This document shows positions 7,022 to 12,106 of a DNA stretch of 12,106 bases, piece after piece (within the stretch, counting starts at the first letter, position 1; every line of letters starts with the position of its first letter). This DNA comes from 13-2-20CM-68-14 sp036378475 (GTDB taxonomy: Bacteria; Actinomycetota; Thermoleophilia; Gaiellales; Gaiellaceae), in assembly GCA_036378475.1 (NCBI GenBank), contig DASUWJ010000014.1:1-12106 (forward strand), written 5' to 3'. A model generated the notes under the pieces. It was given only the letters and a program-made list of their open reading frames with translations. It had not been told where the DNA came from and searched no databases. The position numbers were made by a program, and so were the translations under genes.

Positions 7022-8196
7022 CGGCGCCCGCCCGCCGTCAGAACGCGCTCGACCGCCTCCTCGCGCTCGGGCTCCTCGGCCGCCCGGCCAAGACCCAGGA
7101 GCTGCAGGTGCCGCGCCTTCAGGATCTCGAGCGTGTAGACCATCCACGCCGAGGTCGCGAGGGCGACCAGGCCGCCGCCGATCGCGATCAGGGTGTTCGC
7201 CGTGTCCCAGTGCCCGCGGGGCCTCGGCGGCTCGAAGCGAAGCAGGATCGCATAGGCCGACAGGAGCAAGGCCCAGACGTGCAGATAGGCAGCGGTGCGG
7301 CGCTGGGTGAAGCCGATCCGCATGAAACGGTGGTAGAAGTGGTTCTGGTCGGGCGCGAACGGGGAGCGCTTGTACTTGAGGCGCTTGAGGACGACGAAGG
7401 ACGTGTCCAGGATCGGCACCGCGAGCACGAGCAGGGGCCCCGCGAGCGCGATCGTGGCCGCGGTCTTCAGGACGCCCTGCACGGCGACGGCGGCGAGCAA
7501 GAACCCGAGCGCCAGCGCGCCCGTGTCGCCCATGAAGATCTTCGCCGGGTGGTAGTTGTGGCGCAGGAAGGCGAGCGTCGCGCCGCAGACGATCGCGGCG
7601 AGGATGGCGGCGTCCGTGCGCGCGAAGGAGGCGGCCAGGAGCGCGAACGAGCCCGAGGCGATCGCGACGATCCCGGAGGCAAGCCCGTCCAGCCCGTCGA
7701 TCAGGTTGACGAGGTTCGCGAGCGCCGCGATCCAGAGCACCGTCACCGGATAGGAGGCCCAGCCGAGGGTGAAGTTCCCGAGCACCGGCACGCCCACGTT
7801 CTGCCACGTCATCCCGAAGCCGGCGACCGGGATCAGCGCCGCGACGACGATCCCGAGCATCTTGATGCCGGCGTTGATGCCGCGGATGTCGTCGATCAGG
7901 CCGATCGCGGCCACCATCAGCGTCCCGAGCACGATCCCGAGGTAGCGTCCCTCCGGCTTCAGGAAGACGACGATCGGGACCGCGATCCCGATCACGATCG
8001 CGAGGCCGCCGATCCGCGGGATCGGCAGGCCGCCGTGGACGCGCGGACGGTCGGCCTTGTCGTCGACGCCCCCGATCCGCGGAGCGAGGCGTACCGCGAG
8101 GGGCGTCAGCGCGAGCACGATCCCCGCAGCGGTCAGAAACCCCCAGATCGCCGTCCCGTCGCGAAGGAGCGCGTGCACGGAGTCCGGGAAGGACAT
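7018..8196 (-). CDS. wecA: WecA/MraY-family undecaprenyl-phosphate sugar-1-phosphate transferase
   Basis: This 392-aa integral membrane enzyme with about ten or eleven helices transfers a sugar 1-phosphate, probably GlcNAc-1-P, from its UDP form to undecaprenyl phosphate. Family motifs stand in order: DDKADRPRVHGG then PIPRIGG (45-64), IDDIRGI (101-107) with the Mg2+-linked Asp pair, NLVNLIDGLDGLASG (161-175), RHNYHPAKIFMGDTGA (212-227), and SPFAPDQNHFYHRF (278-291). The last motif is the site of HIHH in WecA but reads HFYH here. A cytosolic Arg/Glu-rich tail follows the last helix (355-392). MraY seems less likely because its HHHYE-type motif is absent. The ATG at 8196 is chosen since a TATAAC ends 7 nt upstream; upstream in-frame codons give non-family residues. 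A WecA gene beside the atp operon is also found in mycobacteria. Confidence 0.92.
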   Translation of the reverse strand: MSFPDSVHALLRDGTAIWGFLTAAGIVLALTPLAVRLAPRIGGVDDKADRPRVHGGLPIPRIGGLAIVIGIAVPIVVFLKPEGRYLGIVLGTLMVAAIGLIDDIRGINAGIKMLGIVVAALIPVAGFGMTWQNVGVPVLGNFTLGWASYPVTVLWIAALANLVNLIDGLDGLASGIVAIASGSFALLAASFARTDAAILAAIVCGATLAFLRHNYHPAKIFMGDTGALALGFLLAAVAVQGVLKTAATIALAGPLLVLAVPILDTSFVVLKRLKYKRSPFAPDQNHFYHRFMRIGFTQRRTAAYLHVWALLLSAYAILLRFEPPRPRGHWDTANTLIAIGGGLVALATSAWMVYTLEILKARHLQLLGLGRAAEEPEREEAVERVLTAGGRR

Positions 8197-8203
8197 TGCC
8201 GCG

Positions 8204-8232
8204 GTTATAGCAGAGCCATTTGCAGGAATTCG
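8204..8232 (-). promoter_or_regulatory. Promoter of the wecA-like gene (leaderless type)
   Basis: TATAAC (8209-8204 on the minus strand) matches five of six -10 consensus bases and ends 7 nt before the ATG at 8196, so a leaderless mRNA is likely. The -35 position 17 bp upstream (8232-8227) reads CGAATT, which is poor; it is part of GGCGAATT, a string also present in the 4704-4716 palindrome. Confidence 0.55.
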
Positions 8233-8249
8233 CCTTCGGTGCCGATAGT
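8220..8249 (+). promoter_or_regulatory. Possible promoter of the UDP-sugar operon
   Basis: TTGCAG (8220-8225) and GATAGT (8244-8249) are 18 bp apart, which would give a leader of about 30 nt before the TTG at 8287. An alternative -10 is TAGCCT (8271-8276), 10 nt before the TTG. Neither is strong, and no Shine-Dalgarno precedes the TTG. The rest of 8197-8286 holds two CTAG tetramers 8 bp apart and nothing else I recognise. Confidence 0.25.
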
Positions 8250-8286
8250 GATCCGGACGGCCTAGGGTGCTAGCCTCCATCGTCTC

Positions 8287-9597
8287 TTGAGCAAGGTTTT
8301 CTCACCGCAAACAGCCTTCGACGAGCGGATCGCACAGCGGACAGCGGCGATCGGCATCGTCGGCCTCGGCTACGCCGGGCTGCCGCTCGCGATGGCCTTC
8401 GCCGAGACCGGCTTCGACGTCACCGGCATCGACCTGAACGAGCAGCGCGTGCGGGCGGTCGCCGAGCACCGCTCCTACCTCGTCGACGTCCCGGAGGAGC
8501 GCTACGAGGGACTCGAGGGGACGCTGACGGCGACGGCCGACTACGCCGCGGTCGCGGAGCTCGACGCGCTCACGATCTGCGTGCCGACGCCGCTCTCGAA
8601 GACGCGCAGCCCGGATCTCAACTACATCCTCGCCGCGGCCGAATCGGTCGGCTCGAACATCAAGCCCGGCATGCTGATTGTGCTTCAGTCGACGACGCAT
8701 CCGGGCACGACCGAGGAAGTGGTGCTGCCGATCCTGGAGGAGCGCTCGGGTGGCACGGTCGGCAAGGACTTCTTCCTCGGCTACGCGCCCGAGCGGGTCG
8801 ATCCCGGCAACAAGGACTGGTCGATCAGGAACACGCCCAAGCTCGTCGCCGGCGTGACCGAGGAGTGCCTGCGCCGGACTGCGCTCCTCTACGGGCAGAT
8901 CGTCGACACCGTCCAGCCGGTCTCGCGGCCGATGGTGGCCGAGACGGCGAAGCTGCACGAGAACACGTTCCGCGCCGTCAACATCGCGCTCGCGAACGAG
9001 CTGGCGCTGATGTGCGATCGCCTGGGGATCTCGCCCTGGGAGGTGATCGACGCCGCCTCCTCGAAGCCGTTCGGCTTCCTGCCCCACTATCCGGGCCCCG
9101 GGCTCGGCGGCGACTGCATCCCGGTCGTGCCCCACTTCCTCGCCTGGCGGCTGCGCGAGTACGGCTATTCGGCGCGCCTGATCGAGGCCGCCCACGAGGT
9201 CAACGCGGCGATGCCGCTCTTCGTGGTGCAGAAGATCGCCGACGCCCTGAACGACGCGGGCAAGCCGATCAAGGGCTCGCGCCTGCTCCTGCTCGGCATG
9301 GCCTACAAAGCCGATGTCCACGACACGCGCGAGTCACCCTCGCTCGAGATCATGCGCCAGCTGATCCAGCGTGACGGGGACGTCCGCTACTGCGATCCCT
9401 GGGTCAAGGAGGTCGAGCTCGACGGCGAGCGGCACACCTCGGTCGAGTGGTCGCGGGAGGAGGTCGCTGAGGCCGACTGCGTGGTCGTCCTGACGCCGCA
9501 CACGCGCTTCGCCGAGGAGCCGCTCTGGGAGCAGGCAGCCTTGATCGTCGATACGCGCCACGTCGTGCCGGACGGGCCGACCGTCCACCAGATCTAG
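8287..9597 (+). CDS. UDP-N-acetylhexosamine 6-dehydrogenase (WbpA-like)
   Basis: This enzyme oxidises the C6 alcohol of a UDP-HexNAc, most likely UDP-GlcNAc, to the acid using two NAD+. All three domains are present in 436 aa. The NAD-binding domain holds GIVGLGYAGLPLA (23-35) and the segment ICVPTPL (97-103); the middle is FLGYAPERVDPGN (163-175) and AKLHENTFRAVNIALANE (221-238) with Lys222 and Asn226; the active-site loop is PGPGLGGDCIPVVPHF (269-284) with Cys277; and the UDP-binding C-terminal domain contains GMAYKADVHDTRESPS (337-352). The PERxDPGN and GPGLGG forms fit WbpA-type better than UDP-glucose dehydrogenase. The common GGHCIPVDP reads GGDCIPVVP, so the His before the Cys and the following Asp are replaced. 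The TTG at 8287 is the only reasonable start (a TAG lies 24 bp upstream in frame), with N-terminal residues typical of the family. Confidence 0.9.
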   Translation: MSKVFSPQTAFDERIAQRTAAIGIVGLGYAGLPLAMAFAETGFDVTGIDLNEQRVRAVAEHRSYLVDVPEERYEGLEGTLTATADYAAVAELDALTICVPTPLSKTRSPDLNYILAAAESVGSNIKPGMLIVLQSTTHPGTTEEVVLPILEERSGGTVGKDFFLGYAPERVDPGNKDWSIRNTPKLVAGVTEECLRRTALLYGQIVDTVQPVSRPMVAETAKLHENTFRAVNIALANELALMCDRLGISPWEVIDAASSKPFGFLPHYPGPGLGGDCIPVVPHFLAWRLREYGYSARLIEAAHEVNAAMPLFVVQKIADALNDAGKPIKGSRLLLLGMAYKADVHDTRESPSLEIMRQLIQRDGDVRYCDPWVKEVELDGERHTSVEWSREEVAEADCVVVLTPHTRFAEEPLWEQAALIVDTRHVVPDGPTVHQI

Positions 9598-10434
9598 TTG
9601 CTGCTCGTCCTCGGGGCGGGATACCTCGGGTCGAAGCTGGCCGAGCTCGCCCTCTCCGGCGGCGAGGAGGTCGTGCTGGCCGACAACTGGTTCGCGACGA
9701 AGCGTCCGCAGCTCGCGGCGCTCGAGGCGGCCGGCGCCCGGATCGAGACCGCTGACATCCGCAGCGAAGAGGACGGCCGCCGTCTGCTCGCCGAGCGGCC
9801 CGAGCGCGTCTTTCTGCTCGCCGCGCAGGCCTCGCGGCCGCTGTCGGAACGAGAGCCCGACTACACGGAGCAGACGAACGTGAGCGGGACCCGCCTGGTC
9901 GGCGAGCTGGCCGCCGAGGCAGGCATCCGCCGGCTCGTCTTCGGCTCCTCGCTGCACGTCTACGGGGCCGATTTGAGCGGCGAGATCGGGCCGGAGACCC
10001 CCTACGGCGCCCAGGGCGACCTGGCGCACCTCTCGAAGATCTACGGCGAGCAGGCGCTCGCGATCGCGGCCCGGCGGAGCGGCCTTGAGCTGAGCGTGCT
10101 ACGGCTCGGGATCCTCTACGGGCCGAGCCCGGTCGAGCACGACTCGCCCGAGTCCCAGACCGTCGTCGACAAGTTCAGGCGCCTCGCGGCGGCGGGGGAG
10201 GAGCTGCCGCTCGAGGATGGCGGCCGCGCGACGATCGGCGTCGCGCACGTCGAGGACGCGGCGGCGGCCCTGCTCGAGGCGGGGCCGGGGACCGAGAACG
10301 TGGCCGCCGAGACGGTGACGGTCGCCGACGTCGCGGCGCTCGCCCGCGGCGCGAAGCCCGAGGGCGGGGCGGCGTTCACGGTTGCCTCCCCGTTTTCCTA
10401 CCGGCACCGGCTGGCGGAGTACCTGCGGCGATGA
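9598..10434 (+). CDS. NAD-dependent epimerase/dehydratase-like protein lacking the catalytic Tyr
   Basis: The 278-aa product is an extended short-chain dehydrogenase (SDR) of the nucleotide-sugar epimerase/dehydratase type. GAGYLG (6-11) binds NAD(P), ADIRSEEDG (52-60) is the Asp-containing adenine loop, NVSGTRLV (94-101) is the NxxGT helix, FGSSLHVYG (115-123) carries the Ser of the active site, and the Lys of YxxxK is Lys147 in AHLSKIYGE. Position 143, where the catalytic Tyr should be, is Ala. The substrate loop and the VAHVEDAAAALLEA helix (215-228) follow as usual, but the C terminus is short compared with the usual 310-330 aa. The TTG start abuts the dehydrogenase TAG; an alternative start is not seen. 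ATGA couples it to the next gene. Catalysis of classic epimerisation is therefore doubtful. Confidence 0.85.
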   Translation: MLLVLGAGYLGSKLAELALSGGEEVVLADNWFATKRPQLAALEAAGARIETADIRSEEDGRRLLAERPERVFLLAAQASRPLSEREPDYTEQTNVSGTRLVGELAAEAGIRRLVFGSSLHVYGADLSGEIGPETPYGAQGDLAHLSKIYGEQALAIAARRSGLELSVLRLGILYGPSPVEHDSPESQTVVDKFRRLAAAGEELPLEDGGRATIGVAHVEDAAAALLEAGPGTENVAAETVTVADVAALARGAKPEGGAAFTVASPFSYRHRLAEYLRR

Positions 10435-11309
10435 AGGTGCTCGTGACCGGCGCGAACGGCTTTCTCGGCTCGCGCTCCGCCGAGCTCTTCGAGCAGCACG
10501 GCCATGCGGTCGTTCGGCTGGCGCGACCGGGCGGTGCCGCCCGGAGCAGCACCGACACGGCGAGGCTCGTGCACGCCGACGCCGGCGATCCGGCGGCGCG
10601 CCGGCTCGTCGAGGGCTGCGAGGCCGTGCTCCACTTCGCCGGGATTCCGGATCCCGCGCGGGCGCGCGAGGATCCGGCCCGCGCCGTCCGCGAGAACGCC
10701 GGCGCGACGCTCAACCTGCTCGAGGGCTGTCGGGAGAGCGGCGCCGGGCTCGTCTATCCTTCGACGCTTCGGGCCGCGCACACCCCCCCGCCCGATGCCT
10801 ACGCGCTCTCGAAGCGCCTCGGCGAGGAGGTCTGCCGCCTGCACGAGGCGCGGACGCTCGTCGTTCGCCTGACCTCCGTCTACGGCCCGGGTCAGCTCGC
10901 CTGGGAAGGGGCGACGGGAGCGATCGCCTCCTTCGCCGCGCGCGCGCTCGAGGGCATGCCGATCACGATCACCGGCGACCCCGAACGCCGCCGTGACTTC
11001 GTCTACGTGGACGATGCGCTCGGCGCGATCGAGGAGCTGATCTCGGCGGGGCGCTGGAACGAGACCGTGCTCGTCGCGAGCGGCCGGGCAACAGCGCTTC
11101 GACGCGCCGCCGGGCTCGTGCGGGAAGCCGCCGGCTCGACCGTCTCGATCGAGACGCCGGGAGGGGAGCTGCCTCGGGGGGAGAACGAGAGCTACGAGAC
11201 AGCCCCCGAGGCCCGGTTACCCTTGAACCTGTCCCTGGAGGAAGGGATCCGACGCTATGTCGACTGGCTCCAAGCCCACGCTCTTACTCAAGGCCGCCCC
11301 GCACGCTGA
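10431..11309 (+). CDS. NAD-dependent epimerase/dehydratase, nucleotide-sugar type
   Basis: This 292-aa extended SDR has the complete set of family residues: GANGFLG (7-13) for NAD(P), HADAGD (48-53) after strand 3, HFAGIPDP (68-75), ENAGATLNLLEGC (88-100), YPSTLRA with Ser111/Thr112, and YALSK with Tyr124 and Lys128. VRLTSVYGPGQ (145-155) and RRDFVYVDDALGAI (187-200) are standard for sugar epimerases such as GalE-like or UDP-glucuronate-type enzymes. A C-terminal substrate domain follows. The ATG lies in an ATGA overlap with the previous gene, so the two SDRs are translationally coupled and may work as partners, one with and one without the Tyr. Substrate is probably a UDP-sugar made by the dehydrogenase, by inference. 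Its last 53 nt overlap the next gene in another frame. Confidence 0.9.
   Translation: MKVLVTGANGFLGSRSAELFEQHGHAVVRLARPGGAARSSTDTARLVHADAGDPAARRLVEGCEAVLHFAGIPDPARAREDPARAVRENAGATLNLLEGCRESGAGLVYPSTLRAAHTPPPDAYALSKRLGEEVCRLHEARTLVVRLTSVYGPGQLAWEGATGAIASFAARALEGMPITITGDPERRRDFVYVDDALGAIEELISAGRWNETVLVASGRATALRRAAGLVREAAGSTVSIETPGGELPRGENESYETAPEARLPLNLSLEEGIRRYVDWLQAHALTQGRPAR
11237..11246 (+). promoter_or_regulatory. Ribosome binding site of the TIM-barrel gene
   Basis: GGAGGAAGGG within the end of the epimerase gene contains AAGGG 10 nt before the ATG at 11257. It supports a start inside the preceding gene, not after its stop codon. Confidence 0.55.
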
Positions 11310-12106
11310 CCAGCTGGCCGAGCGCCTGAGCGGCGGCCCCTGGGAGGGCGTCGAGATCGCCCTCGGGCCGGCTGACCTCGAGGCGGGCACGGCCGAGCGG
11401 GCGGCCGCCGTCACGCGCCAGGCGCTCCGCGGCCTCGCCGTCACCGCCGAGGCGCCCCTTTCCTGGCCGAGCGGAGCCTTCGTCAGCGTCGATCGTCTCG
11501 ACGAGGAAGCCCGGGCTGGGATCGAGGCGAGCGCCGGGTTCGCGGCCGCCGTCGGCTCGCCCGTCCTGACGATCCACCTGTTCGTCCCGACCGAGGCGGG
11601 CGCGGTTCGCGCCGCGCCCCCGCTCGAGACTGGGGCGGTCGAGCGCTTCCTCGCCTTCTACGCGCAGGCCTGCCTCTCGCGCGGGGTCAAGCCCCTGATC
11701 GAGAACGTGCCGCCCGTGCTGCGCATGCGGCGGGGCGGGGTCTACCTCTCCCCCCTCGGCGGACACTGGCGCGACCTGCTCGAGTGGCGCGAGCGGATCC
11801 CGGAGCTCGGCTTCACGATCGATACCTCCCACGCCGCCCTGTTTCGCTCCTTCGCGGCCAGCTATCCGGGCCTCGTTGGACTGGGGTCGGCCGAGGGCCT
11901 CGAGCTCGAGCGCTACGTCGAGGAGCTCGGGCCGGGCGCGGATGTCGCGCACGTCTCGGACGCGCACGGCCTGCTCGGTGAGGGCCTGCCCTACGGGGCC
12001 GGGGAGCTCGAGCTCGATCCGATCGTCCGGCGGCTCGGGGAGCTCGTGCCGCTCATCGTCGCCGAGATCAACGAGCCCGACCCGGCTCGCTCGCCCGGGA
12101 TGAAGG
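11257..12106 (+). CDS. Xylose-isomerase-like TIM-barrel protein (sugar isomerase/epimerase), C terminus cut by window edge
   Basis: At least 283 aa are present with no stop before the window end. The layout is that of the AP-endonuclease-2/xylose-isomerase-like TIM barrel, whose members bind two or one divalent metals and isomerise, epimerise or cleave sugars and related compounds. Candidate metal ligands fall in the right order: Glu149 in PLIENVPP, Asp189 and His192 in FTIDTSHAALF, His232 and Asp235/His237 in AHVSDAHG, and Glu270 in IVAEINEP. GLPYGAGELEL (243-253) matches the LPxGxG turn that follows the His/Asp segment. The ATG overlaps the epimerase gene by 53 nt, is preceded by GGAGGAAGGG, and no ATG or GTG start comes soon after it. 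The position in this operon suggests it acts on the same sugar, but the reaction is unknown. Confidence 0.82.
   Translation, partial: MSTGSKPTLLLKAAPHADQLAERLSGGPWEGVEIALGPADLEAGTAERAAAVTRQALRGLAVTAEAPLSWPSGAFVSVDRLDEEARAGIEASAGFAAAVGSPVLTIHLFVPTEAGAVRAAPPLETGAVERFLAFYAQACLSRGVKPLIENVPPVLRMRRGGVYLSPLGGHWRDLLEWRERIPELGFTIDTSHAALFRSFAASYPGLVGLGSAEGLELERYVEELGPGADVAHVSDAHGLLGEGLPYGAGELELDPIVRRLGELVPLIVAEINEPDPARSPGMK

Noticed and set aside
5957..7807. 616-codon minus-strand open frame
   Set aside because: It runs through the wecA-like gene in a wrong frame and antisense to the DUF354 gene; composition is Arg/Ala-rich with no recognisable motif.
6361..8265. 634-codon plus-strand open frame across the DUF354 and wecA-like genes
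   Set aside because: It joins two known genes in wrong frames or strands and gives Arg/Asp/Gly-rich sequence without domains; it is a GC-bias shadow.
8262..8273. Two CTAG tetramers 8 bp apart in the divergent region before the UDP-sugar dehydrogenase
   Set aside because: CTAG is rare in such genomes but appears here several times at stop codons too; two copies are not enough to call a site.
8302..9321. 339-codon minus-strand frame antisense to the UDP-sugar dehydrogenase
   Set aside because: It is a mirror of the dehydrogenase codons, with no domain of its own.

Overview
The window reads as chromosomal DNA of a high-GC actinobacterium, with GC judged by eye at near 70 % and third codon positions almost all G or C. 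Reasons are the dominance of GTG starts (10 of 16 genes), TTG starts, tight GTGA/ATGA stop-start overlaps, leaderless-type promoters, and a WecA-like gene close to an ATP synthase operon, a gene order I recall from Mycobacterium (rfe/wecA - atpI-like - atpB). A deep-branching class such as Thermoleophilia is possible, but that is a guess.

Left part (1-4646, minus strand): the F1Fo ATP synthase operon, transcribed right to left as a small two-helix membrane protein, an AtpI-like protein, then atpB (a), atpE (c), atpF (b), atpH (delta), atpA (alpha) and the first part of atpG (gamma). Genes for beta and epsilon would lie beyond the left edge. Spacing is 0-11 bp or a 4-bp overlap throughout, so this is one transcript. 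A good -10 lies 6 bp before the first GTG, suggesting a leaderless mRNA. The c-subunit gene carries by far the best Shine-Dalgarno in the operon. The c subunit is of proton type by its residues.

Middle (4647-8196): a 100-bp divergent promoter region (4647-4746) with a perfect 13-bp palindrome separates the atp operon from a plus-strand trio: an alpha/beta hydrolase, a RimJ/RimL-type GNAT acetyltransferase and a DUF354 GT-B-like protein. The trio runs convergently into a minus-strand WecA/MraY-family polyprenyl-phosphate sugar-1-phosphate transferase. Their two TAG stop codons share one CTAG, which leaves no room for a terminator. If wecA-atpI-atpB is the ancestral order, the trio looks like an opposite-strand insertion into it.

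Right part (8197-12106): after a 90-bp divergent promoter region, a plus-strand operon encodes a UDP-N-acetylhexosamine 6-dehydrogenase, two extended short-chain dehydrogenase/epimerase proteins and a xylose-isomerase-like TIM-barrel protein cut by the window end. With the WecA-like and DUF354 proteins this looks like a nucleotide-sugar and lipid-linked glycan synthesis region. The first epimerase-like protein lacks the catalytic Tyr of the YxxxK pair, and the dehydrogenase has substitutions beside its catalytic Cys, so the exact chemistry is open.

No tRNA, rRNA, CRISPR array, insertion sequence or att site was recognised. The only non-coding stretches are the two divergent promoter regions, of 100 and 90 bp. 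I see no clear novel defence or mobile system. The most unusual material is the tyrosine-less SDR in the UDP-sugar operon, the hydrolase-GNAT-DUF354 cassette, and the signal-peptide-like N terminus of subunit a.
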